From Helianthus annuus (lineage: Eukaryota > Streptophyta > Magnoliopsida > Asterales > Asteraceae), in assembly GCF_002127325.2 (NCBI RefSeq), contig NC_035438.2, forward strand, positions 90,334,385-90,398,384: a stretch of 64,000 nt of DNA, given 5' to 3'. Positions 23,924 to 34,400 of this stretch are shown in pieces. Numbering within the stretch: position 1 is the stretch's first letter; each line of letters opens with the position of its first letter. The translations under genes were made by a program, and so were the position numbers. The notes beneath the pieces are model-generated. The model was not told the origin of the DNA and did no database searches. It worked only from the letters and a program-made list of their open reading frames with translations.

Positions 23924-26900
23924 CCCTTGAATTGTAATTCAAAGTGTAGGGAATCTTCATCATTCTCATCCCTGCGAAGTTGAAGTTCTAATAGATCTTG
24001 GAGGTCAGCTACACTTAGACCTAGTGCATCCTCCCTTGATATGTGTTCAACTACTCCACTGGACTTGAGCAAGGTCAATACATGGGTCTTTTAATCAGAC
24101 TTCCACTTTAGTATTTTTGAGTTCAGTGGGTTTCTTTGGAGAGTTTTTATTTCTTTAATCTTTTTTACCATTTCTGGTCCCACAATCCTGCAACTCTCCT
24201 TAGTAAAGAATGACCCTTAACCTTTGTCACTCATTTGTGAGACACTAAGGAGCTTGAATTTTAGATTGTCAATGAGATTGACATTTTCAAACTTGACTTT
24301 TCCAGACTGAATTGTTTTTAGACCCCAACACCTTTCCCTTACTATTATTACCAAAAGATATATCACCCCCTCCATGAGTTTTGAATTCTTTAAGTAGAGC
24401 TCTACATCCAGTCATGTGCCTGGAGCCTCCACTATCTACATACCAAAGACTATCTAAGCATGCAGAAGCTCCCTACACATCAAGTAAATAATTAGTTCAG
24501 GAGGGTCTCCAAAGCCGATAAGGCTTTGGATGGGGTCACAACAGTGTCAGAGTCAAGTCCAGGAACATGGACAGTGGTTAGCTTAGCGGTTTGAACAGCT
24601 TTTGAAGCATTTCTCTCTAAAAACTGTTGTGGGCCATTTCCTATCAGATGTTGATATCCAAAGGGATGCCTGTTCACTTTTGGTTTAGAAGGCTTTTAGT
24701 AAACCTGATAAACACGTGGGACCCTTTGGTATGGAGGTTGACCTTTTCCTCTTTGGAATTGGTTGGCAGGTGGTGCATCTGTCACTTGCACATCTCTTGG
24801 AGCAGTGTTTTTGTTTAGCTGTTTTGTAACAGCTGTTTGGACAGACATAAATGGTGTTTGTTTCATGACAGGTTGTTTAGATGAGTTCATGGGTGTTTTT
24901 GCAGTGTATTCTTTTCTTTTAACCTCAAAAGTTTTGAGGTACACACACTCATGAGTGAGATGATTTGTTTTTCCACAGATGGTGCAGCTTTTTGAAGGCC
25001 CAATGATGCTTGTTTTGTTAATGCCATAGGCTTTTAAGTGAAAACAATCTTTTGTTGAATGATTTTTCTTTGCGCAAAAGTCACAAAACAAATTTTTAAC
25101 TTTTTCTCTCTATTTCCTCTTTTCAGACTCCCTTGCAACAAAGTTTTGAACCACTGTTGGGATGTCCTTAAGAGGAATTACCTTGGCCTTTGGTGCTTTC
25201 ACACCATCCACTGTGGAAAAATCCATGGGTTTGAAATTCTCAACGATGTCACACTCATCTGACCAAGTGGGTTTGAATTGGTATTTTTCAATCTCCTCAA
25301 AGGTTGAGGACCCCTCTGGCCTTTCAAGAGTGATTTTGTTACCATTTTTATCAGTTATTTTTATTTCTTGACCATCCGTGTTTGTTGGTTTTATCTAAAC
25401 ACTTTTTTGAACAGACTCATTCGCAGTAGTATTTTCAACTTGGTCATTTTTCCTGAAACCTATGCCAAATTTTACATTGATTTTGATCTGTTTTTCTAGC
25501 ATAACTTCATAACCTTTGCAGGATTCCACCCATTTTTCACATGTGATTTGGGTGGATTCCAACTCCTTTTTACAGGTTTGATATTTTTCTATCATGGCCT
25601 GGAGTTGGTACTTGGTTATGCTATGCTCATGCTTGAGGCTGCAAATTTCATTATCTTTTTCTGACAATTTGATTTTTAGTTCTTTAACATACTTTTCAAA
25701 TTGTATTTCATCCTTTAAGATCTTGTCTCTAAGGTTTTCATTCACCTCTTTAACATAACAAATGCTATGATGCATTTGTCTGAACATAAGTTTTTCAAAA
25801 CTTGAGATGATACCTTAGCTGCAGCCATCATGGCATAGTCACAGACACTCTCACATTCTTTGGGCTTCTTCTCCTCTTCTTCAACAGACCATGGGTCATA
25901 CAGTGGCTCCATCAGTGGTTCAGGTTTGTCTTCCAACAGTTGTTCACCAACAACAACAGTAACCACTGCTTCAGCAATTGCATCCACTGTTTCTGCACTA
26001 GATTCCCCTTCTTCAGTTTCCAGCCTTTCTGGGATAGACTCTAATGCTGCAAAACAGAATTCATCACTAGAAACATCACTCTTAGCATATAGAGCAAAGT
26101 TTTAATCAGCTAAATCTTCAGGCAAGCTACTCCAATCTACAAAGCCTTGGGTAACGAAGCTTTGCTGATCTATTTGACCAGATGTTTGGGTAGCTTGTTG
26201 AGGTGCAGCTTGTTGCACCTGAACCTGAGGAGCTGGGGCCTGGACATACTGTATATGTGGGACAGGGGATTGGACATGGTGCACAGGAACAGGTGTTATA
26301 GGGTGTGCGTAATAAGCAATGTTTACACGAGCAGCAGGGGCATATTGGGAATAATGCACAGTGTTTTGGGTATTTTGAGGTCTAGGGCTAGGATGTGTAG
26401 TGATTGGTCCATTATTTTGACTCCTACACTCTCTAGCAAAATGACCTAACCTATTACACTTGTAGCATTTTATCTTTGATTTATCCAACCCTACTTTCAA
26501 ATTCCCATGTAACCCTGGAAATTTTCTCCCTGTTCTCTTATAAGACTTGATGGTTCTAACACTCAGCAGTGCAAGTTGGTGCAAAATATCCATTTCATCC
26601 AGATCAGTTGGATCAAAGTGCTGGAGATCATTGAGTTCAAAGGATAAGTTGTCAGAACTCTAGTTTTCACTAGTAGTTATGAAAGCATAGTTAATTGAGT
26701 AAGAATCAGAGTTATTAAAAGCTCCACCAGCAGTTATGCCAATGTAATGATCATAACTCTGATCCTTACTACTACAAGAATCCTCTTGACCAAGAAGTGT
26801 TATGCTACCAAATGTATAGTCATTGGCAACCTTCCCAGACTCTTGTAACTTCTTTTTCTAGTTCAACTCTCTCTCATAAGTGAGGAGTCGACCATGAAGT

Positions 26901-27520
26901 TGAGTTAGACTTAGTTCTTTGAACCCAACGGAATTTCTGGTTACAAAAGCAATTGTGTCCCATTTTTCAGGAAGTGACCTTAGAAACCTACTATTTAGAG
27001 TTGATTTTGCAAATTCAACATTAACAAGTTTCAATTCACTAATGAGACAACTAAAACGTTCAAACTGTTCTGTTAGTGATTCTCCTTTCACATGGCAGAA
27101 TGTTTCATATTGTTGATTCAAAACCTCCCTGTTATTTTCTATCACCTCTTCTGTACCACCGAACTGTTCCTTTTAGGCATCCCACAACTCTTTGGCACTG
27201 TTACAGTGTAACAGCCCAGCATAAATGTCATTTGGAAGAGCTGAGGCTACTATGCTAAAAGCCTTTGCATCTAGTTCAATTTTTTGAAAATCTTGTTCTG
27301 AATAGTTTTCAGGGCTTTTAAGCACAAGGCCTTTAGGATCTTCAGAACTAGGCACCTGTGGAACATGTGGTCCATAGATGACTGACTTCCAATAGCCGGT
27401 ATTTTGTTGTGCCAGGACATGACCCATCCGACGTTGCCAGATGTTGTACTCGGATCTGACCAGCATCGGTGGTTCAAAAAGAGTCCCGGTGTTGTGAGTG
27501 TCGTGTGATTGTGATGCCAT
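23924..27520 (-). pseudogene. Element D Gag-protease polyprotein, broken
   Basis: The start ATG is at 27520. Order: UBN2-type Gag (26858-27520, with LWDA and FERFSCLISELK segments), a CCHC knuckle (CYKCNRLGHFAREC, near 26460), a proline/glutamine-rich linker, a coiled-coil segment (25395-25787), two further cysteine-histidine knuckles (CDFCAKKNHSTKDC and CTICGKTNHLTHEC, near 25080 and 24970), and an aspartic protease motif WYVDSGGSRHMTG near 24450. The protein ends close to E's insertion site; after the two halves are joined conceptually a stop follows within a few codons, then the purine tract. Stops near 27172, 26857, 26640, 26102, 25394 and 24695 and a frameshift near 25740 disable it. Confidence 0.75.
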
Positions 27521-27673
27521 TCTGGTTGTTTTACAGGTCTTGAATAATCAACTTTTATATGTGATTATACCTTACTCTGTTTTTCAACTAAATACGAACA
27601 ACTGAAAGTATCAATGAATTCGAGCTGAACTTTAACGTCAAAATGATTGTTAGATCATGTTTGACTGTCCATA

Positions 27674-27685
27674 GCTCTGATACCA
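27674..27685 (-). other. Element D primer-binding site (tRNA-iMet type)
   Basis: TGGTATCAGAGC on the minus strand, two bases from the 5' LTR edge. The leader from here to the Gag ATG (27521-27673) is short and shows no repeat array. Confidence 0.85.
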
Positions 27686-27687
27686 AT

Positions 27688-28411
27688 TGTTAGGATCTGA
27701 GTTTCTTAGATTGTGTAGTTTAATTAGAAATGAAGATGAAACAGAGAATTAAAGTGCAGCGGAATATGGAAATAAACTTTGATTACACAATCAAGGAAGA
27801 ATAGTTATAAGCAAACATGATTTCATTAACTCAAATGATTGTATCTATTACAAGATTGAACTTATGCATGCAGGCACTAGACTCCCCCTCAGCCTGAGCT
27901 CAGTGATTTGTTCGTACAGAATGACTTGTGAAGAAAGAGCTAATGGAACAGTACAGAGTACTGTTCTATTTATAGTATAGACGAAACCACTAAGCATCTT
28001 TGCTGACGTCACCATAAAAGTGACATATAACCACCTAACAAACTCTAAACACTGTTACATATAAACACTGATTACATAAACCACTGATTCTTCTTTCCAT
28101 TGTTGTAGTCTAAGCACTGATGATGAGCATCAGTGCTTTCTTCATACTGTCATCAGTCCTTGAATGGGCAGTGCTTTGGTCTTCAACAGCGCTTGGAAGA
28201 CATCAGTAGATAGAGCTTTCGTCTTTATTCTTCATCAGTACTTTGGCTAACAGTAGTTGAGATGATCAGTGCTTGGAGTCTATCAGTTGCTAGAAAACCA
28301 CTTTCAAGGGGAGAATCTTGTACAAGCTCTGCTTATGATGATCAACTGTACTAAACTAGTTTTGGCTTTCCTTATCATCTGTTCTTCTAGGTTTGAAAGC
28401 ATGGACCAACA
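27688..28411 (-). repeat. Element D 5' LTR
   Basis: A 724-bp copy of 16140-16858, ending GGACCAACA and followed by the CATGT duplication at 28412-28416. Confidence 0.88.
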
Positions 28412-30291
28412 CATGTTTTTGTTATGTTTATCCGAGAATAGAAAGGGAATGGATTAGTTAAATCAATTTCGGACAATGTTAGAGTTACAGCGTATGTGAC
28501 CATGTTGTTTTGGAGCAATCAAATAAGTAAGATAGACAATGAAAGTCAAGTTTCAAGGAATTCATCCGTTGGTGAAGTATGGTAATCTCTCGGGTCTTGC
28601 AAAAGAAATGAAAGAACAAGAACCACAAATAAATGTAGTAGTGGCTAAAGAACATGATGTGCAATTTGTTGGAGAGAATGTTGCTGAAGCTGAGGCAGAA
28701 TTTGAGAACCTTGTATTTGATGATGAAAATATTGTTAACGAAGATGATCAACAACCACAACCACTACAAAATGAAGAACCTAAGAAGCACTTACCCATAA
28801 TATCTGCTAAAAGACTTGCTGGAATATTACAATCTTTGCAAGGTAGTACTGGGAATCCTCTTCTCATATTACCCTATGCAGCTGAAGAGCAAGCATCTAA
28901 TGAAGAAATTCCTTACACTAGTCTAAATACAAAGAAACGAAAGCGAAGAGATCCAAGACCAGGTGTTTTCGATGAATCAAGCCATGTTACAACACAAGAT
29001 GAACTATCTTAGTCGTTGCCCATAGAACCACAAAGCAAGTGAGAAATAGAACATGTCATGCAAGAAACATTTATAACACATTATGCTATTGAAAGTTCGA
29101 GTGGAGCTTTTGCTGATGCACTAGAAAGTTCAAGTAGAGTTCCTACTAATGATGAAGATGATGTTATACGTGATAGTGGAAAGATGCCTGTCTTAGACGA
29201 CTACAGCGACGATGATGATGTTGATGTGGTTAGATTGAAAAGAAAAGTTGTTGTCCTCGAGCAAGATTCTATTATGAAAGATGTAAAGATAATTAATCTT
29301 GAGGACAAGAAGGAAGATAAAGATAGAAGAATTGAGAAGTTAGAGGGAGATGTTATAATGTTGATCTCCTTGGTGTATGATCTGAAGGTAAGCTTGAGAA
29401 GAAGTTTGGTGAGGAGTTTTCTAATAAGGGTGATAGAGAGAGGTATGAGGCAATAAGAAAAATCACACCTGAAAAAGGGCTCGCGTTGACGCTGAAAGAG
29501 AGGCTGCCCTTCAACAACATTTAGATACTTCGCATGATAAGAAAAAAGAGCTATTCCATAGAAGAAGGAGAAAGAGATAGTTATAATGAAGAACCAAAAC
29601 AGGAATCCTCTAGATTCTAACTTGGATTCATTAGAACCTAATTAGGTTCCAAAGAGATTCATGGTTGATATCGGTGAAAGTTTGTATTATAAGGTTGGCA
29701 ACAAGTCTCGAATTGTGAGCTGGAGATTTGATCATGACACAAGTTGCATTTGAGTCTCTAACTCAATCAGATCCGAAAGACTTGATAAGAGTTTCTATCA
29801 TGATAATCAAACTGATGGAAAGGGCTAGGCATTCTTTAGGAAGCTAGAGCGTGAAGTTAAAGCTGGATTTCATATTATGAAGACTGCTCAGACCTATTTG
29901 AAGAGAGCTCCTAGAGTTCGCAATCCAGGCACTTGTAAACCTTTGAAGACAGTGATGTGGCTTCCAAGTAGAAAAGAGAAAACTATTCCACTGCCTAAGA
30001 GGTTTCCTAAGGGGTGTATGAAGAAATTCAAGTTCTGGATGTACGATGAGCTTATAAAATTGTTGATCGGAATGATTTGATAAGCTTTCACAGAGAAGAT
30101 CTAGATGTTTTGTCTAGAATTTAAATCAGGACTTCCGAATAGTATGAGGCTTGTGCAAAGATGTGGACCAATGTTGTGGGTGGTATTCAAGTGTTTGTGA
30201 ATCGGGACCTGATGCTTCAAGAATGGCTGGTGGCAATGATAATCAAGACTCGTCTACTTAGAATCAATAATAGCAAAAACCTAGGGGAGAT
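28412..30291 (+). pseudogene. Element X, Gag-like protein remnants (right part)
   Basis: Continuation of the frame cut at 16139. Open stretches at 28539-29012 (acidic, KKRKRRDPRP basic patch), 29058-29456 (coiled-coil end: VVLEQDSIMKDVKIINLEDKK) and near 29877-30078 (RKEKTIPLPKRFPKGCMKKF, FWMYDE) lie in + orientation, with many stops between. The last block matches the C-terminal part of the Gag-like family I associate with Asteraceae retroelements. It ends in a purine tract (CTAGGGGAGAT) just before an LTR, supporting a retroelement origin. No enzyme domain is seen. Confidence 0.5.
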
Positions 30292-30671
30292 TGTTAGGAC
30301 CTTAAGGTTTATGCAATTATAATTGAGCTTGGTTGTATTAGTTCTTAACATCATGTCTATAAGATCTCGAGATGGGCTTGTTAGTTTTGGGTTTCTGGGT
30401 TAGATGTGTGGGCTTGGTTTCGATAGGGTTAGTTGGACATCACCTATATAATGTGACTTAATAACACATTATCTAGGGAATTTGTGAAGAACTTGTATCA
30501 AACGACTAAAGTTAATTGTATGCAGGTTTGGTTTTATCGAATTCTTGGTGTTCATCTTATTATTTTCTGCTTTTCGTTTAGTGCTATTGAATCATCTTGT
30601 TGGTATGTTTCTGCCATTGAGACAAGATCTTGTTGATATCAAATTGTTGAGATCCAGATTTGCGACTAACA
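30292..30671 (+). repeat. Element X 3' LTR, candidate
   Basis: It starts TGTTAG immediately after a purine tract and ends CTAACA at 30671, a perfect terminal inverted repeat. No second copy is in the window, so the right edge is inferred. Confidence 0.5.
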
Positions 30672-30682
30672 TATGCGAGTAC

Positions 30683-31173
30683 TAGGGGTGTAAACGAGCC
30701 GGGCCGAGCCCAAGCCTGACTAGGCACAAGCTCGATTTGTCATGTTTATATGAAGCTCGAGCTCAACTCGGTTCAAGCCTACTTATTTGAGCTCGAGCTC
30801 GGCTCGCAAGTTAAACCAAAAGCAGAGCTTGGCTCGACCCGGCTCGAGCTATTTTGAGAACAACCTCAAACATGCTAAAAGCTCAGCTCGAGCTCGCTTC
30901 AATCGTTTAAACGAGCCAAAGCTCAGCTCGCCAATGTTATCATCATTATTATTATATCATATATTAAAAAAAGTAAAAAAAATTTTGGGCTCGTTTAGGC
31001 TCGCGAGCCTAAATGAGCTTTGTGTTTCAGGCTCGAGCTCGGGCTTGATAACTAAGCGAGCTCTATTACAGGCTCGAGCTTCGACTCGGGCTCGTTAAAG
31101 CTCGACTTGTTCGAGCTTTTAACCGAACTGATAACGAGTAGCTCTCGAGCCTTTGGGTTTGTTGACACCCCTA
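30683..31173. mobile_element. hAT-type MITE (491 bp)
   Basis: Terminal inverted repeats TAGGGGTGTAAAC and its complement GTTGACACCCCTA bound the element. The 8-bp target duplication GCGAGTAC at 30675-30682 and 31174-31181 is perfect. The interior is made of many inverted GCTCGAGCTC phrases and would fold into a long hairpin. There is no transposase. TIR start and 8-bp duplication are diagnostic of hAT elements. Confidence 0.88.
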
Positions 31174-31181
31174 GCGAGTAC

Positions 31182-31781
31182 TAATAAGATGGTATGAGAA
31201 TTAAAGCCAAGAAAGTCATTTGCGAGATGTAAAGGTGTTGTGCGAGAAGTTTACCAAAACCTTTGACCAGAGAAATACGCCACAATCGATGATAGTTACG
31301 ATGTAATAAAAATGGAGGATAGCAAAAAGAGATTATAACTCCAATGTAACGATTGTGAGCTACAAATATCTCCGATGAAAAACCAGGATGTGTGCTTGTT
31401 GAATATTTTTGATTTATGCTTTGATCAACAAAGAATAGATGAGAAAATCATTGATGAAATTTGTATGATCCAATTGAAAGAAAGGGAATCGTTTATTGTA
31501 ACTGGAAGAAATGGGACTTATGTTCTTGGTTGTATTACTGATGAGGGAAGAAAACCAAAACTCTGATACCAAGCTAGATTAATAGAAATTCACTGATAAT
31601 GATTCTATTGATTGTATGGAATTCATACATGTTAGCTTATCAAAGAGGGTGTCTATACCTATTCCAAAGGTAAATATTCTACCCTCAACAAACTATATTT
31701 ACACAAGTAGCTTAATAGTCAAATATAAATAAGAACACTGATTTAATTCTTATTTTTATTGATCCTTCGTCACCGCTCAAT
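31182..31781. other. Unassigned region with a short + strand frame
   Basis: A 63-codon frame (31375-31566) has no recognisable domain. Right after it lies CTCTGATACCA, the complement of a tRNA-iMet primer site, without an LTR edge I can define. The rest is AT-rich and shows nothing recognisable. Confidence 0.35.
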
Positions 31782-31935
31782 GATTAGTACACTAATATGT
31801 CATTAATTAATGGGCCAAATTATGTGTAAGTAAGTTGCTTTGGGTTATAAAAAGTCACAATTCATCATAACATATTTTCATTATTAATGAAAAGTGTGGT
31901 GATCAATGCACTTATATGCTGTTAGTGAGTGTTAT
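31782..31935. repeat. Decayed ~110-bp tandem repeat, left units
   Basis: Units start with GATTAGTACACTAATATG (31782) and GATCAATGCACTTATATG (31901). The array continues at 39563 on the other side of element G; see that entry. Confidence 0.45.
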
Positions 31936-32142
31936 TGTAAGTCCCGTAAAACGGTTCTTTCAATGATATCAAACAATCACCAAGTTTGTGCGGAATCCAA
32001 ACTTGGTGAGCTTCAAGAAAACTGAAAATATGAAGAACAAACCAAATACGAAGAACACACCGAAAATTAATTTTAAACTTGCACACTATTCTATTACTAT
32101 GAACTAGCAAAATCGTCTGGTACAAGCTCACAACTCCAAAAC

Positions 32143-32182
<40 letters not shown>

Positions 32183-32429
32183 ACTCTAGAATTTGTGTAA
32201 ATGAGGTTCAAACCCTAAAACAAGTTGAAAACTTGTTTATATACCCAGGCAAGCCCACTTCCCTACATGGGCTCCTCTTGGGCCTAATTGGCCCACATGG
32301 CCTAAAGCTTGGCCCAAGTGTCCTATAAAGGTCCAAAACCTAATATAAACTAACCCGGTAAGGCCCAGTTCGTAACCATAGCATGTTGTGTTAATTTGAT
32401 GCTTCAGTCTCACACTTTAGGGCCTAACA
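31936..32429 (-). repeat. Element G 3' LTR
   Basis: A 494-bp LTR. It contains a (CT)n run near 32145-32180 that is longer than in the other copy, accounting for most of their 17-bp length difference. Confidence 0.88.
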
Positions 32430-34400
32430 ATCTCCCCCTAGACTGATGCCATCAAATTGTCTTCATAGCATGAATTCAGCAACGTCTTCAAAGAATTCTA
32501 TGGTCGTCGCTATGTTGAAGATGTTCTGGAAGTTCTTGACTTCTGAACTCTCAGCACTGGGTCTCTTTCTTCAGGTCTTGTGGTTAGCTTCATATCAGGA
32601 TCTTGATCAAAATTGCTTGAAAATCTTGTTAAAAAGAATGTGAGAGGAGGATTGTCAACAACTCTTTTCTTCTTCAATCGTTTTCTTTCAAGCAGGTTCA
32701 CGGTACTTCATTAAATGCACTTTCATTGTCTGATGGCGTTTCATATCCGGTTCTTCTGACTCAGGTACATCTTGTTGTTGTGCTGCTTCAGGCTTCTTTA
32801 GCAACTAACAGCATCTCAATCTTCATTAACCCATGTTTCTTGATTTAAATCAAGTTCTACACATGCTTAGAAATTCATAAGCAAACGTTTCTTATGCAAC
32901 AGGGAGAGTACCATATGAACATTAGGTATATCCAAGTACTTCTACTCCGATTTCACAATTTAAATTCTTTCAACTTTTGATGATCAGTCAAATCTTCAAG
33001 AACAATTACATTTTTTATTTTAAGAAAAACAAATAAACACTCTATTTTTGGATTTTTGGTTTTATAGAAAACAAGACACTATTTTTGTATTTTTTATTTT
33101 TTATTTTTTTTTTATTTTTAAGAACTAAAAACAAATAAAAACTCAAAATATAAACAACTACCATAATATACAATTACAATTGCAATGGGATTAAAATTCA
33201 TTCTCGGGCAGACTAAGGAACATTTTTCAGTACGAGCCGAATCAAACTGGTCTATGCGATTGTCAATATGTTTGTCCACTTAAACTTTAACGCTCAACTT
33301 TGAATTTTTCAACTTCGTGATATGCTTAAGGTAATATTATACTATTATTCCCATGTGTCCCATTCCAAGGCATACCCCCGCGATCAATGTAAGCACAACG
33401 ATTCATCGTAACAGGTGAGTATACTGATTTCATCCTTATTGATTTACAACGTTAGACCATTGGTGACAGGTCAGTACTTTCGTACAGCGGAGCGACAAAT
33501 GATTTTGTCCAACGAGGGCGAGACATATACCTTTTTTGGTACAAATTTGGCTCTTTGAGCATTGGGAATTTTCTCTTTTTGAGATTTGCTTCCTTAGGGT
33601 TTTTATCCTTTTGGGATCTTTTAAGATATCCTGACTGTGTCTAGGTCTGCATATAATCTGGATGCAACAGAAGGACAGCCAAGATATCCCCGGATGATTC
33701 AACAATATAAAGACTCGAAACCTCAGACATTGGCTATCTATAAAAGCAAGATTTAAGACCATAAAATCATAAGCCATTGGTATGTTACCCACATGGTACA
33801 TAGTTCGTTATGTTTATATCACTTAGTATCTTTTATCATTTTGAGTGTCAAGCCTATCGACATATCGCAGTAGATCCTAGTCTTTTCAGCTATGGCACCT
33901 CACATGTGTTAGTCCAACCCTTTAACACGAACATTTATTTGACTTCCCATATCATGCAATTTATCTTTTTGGCTTTTTCATTTTTCAAATGTTTTTGTAT
34001 TTTTCTCATTTTCTCCTATTTACAGCAAACTCTTTTTGTATTTTTCTAAGTTTTCTCCCCCTAAACTATATATATGTCTCTCTCTCCCCCTAAATTTATG
34101 CATAAAACTTATACGCAAATTTACCATTTACCAAAGAAACGACACTTTATGTACGAAGTAATGAACTAAGAAAAAGAGAAAAAAATATTTTTGATTAACC
34201 GTTCTGTCATCAGATTGAAGACTAATCAAATTCAAATCAAAGTACTGAATTTAAATTTTACCTTTTGCTGATCATTTCTTACTTCTCTTATCTCCTCCAA
34301 AGGAAACATAGCATCTGTAAAAAATATTGAACTTTTTGCAACAGTGAAATGTTACCCGTTTTATCTCTGGAACAATCGCTATCAACATTCAAGAGATTGT
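32430..34400 (-). other. Element G 3' noncoding region
   Basis: About 2 kb between the end of Gag and the 3' LTR. It contains the purine tract, T-rich low-complexity DNA (33020-33120 and 33960-34080) and CTCCCCCTA phrases near 34055 and 34085 that read as extra purine tracts on the minus strand. No protein is supported. Confidence 0.6.

Larger units (their letters stand above)
16140..28411 (-). mobile_element. Element D: copia-type LTR element with Gag and protease only, interrupted by element E
   Basis: Direct LTRs at 16140-16858 and 27688-28411 begin TGTTAG and end CCAACA on the plus strand. A perfect 5-bp target duplication CATGT sits at 16135-16139 and 28412-28416. The primer site at 27674-27685 and a purine tract (CTAGGGGGAGAT, about 16859-16870) give minus orientation. 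Removing E leaves about 5.3 kb: leader, Gag with zinc knuckles, a DSGGSRHMTG protease motif, then about 80 bp and the purine tract. No integrase, RT or RNase H is present, so mobility would need enzymes from elsewhere. Confidence 0.85.

Noticed and set aside
31562..31572. CTCTGATACCA as the primer site of another minus-strand LTR element
   Set aside because: No adjacent TG...CA LTR edge or second LTR copy was found, so it stays an isolated motif.
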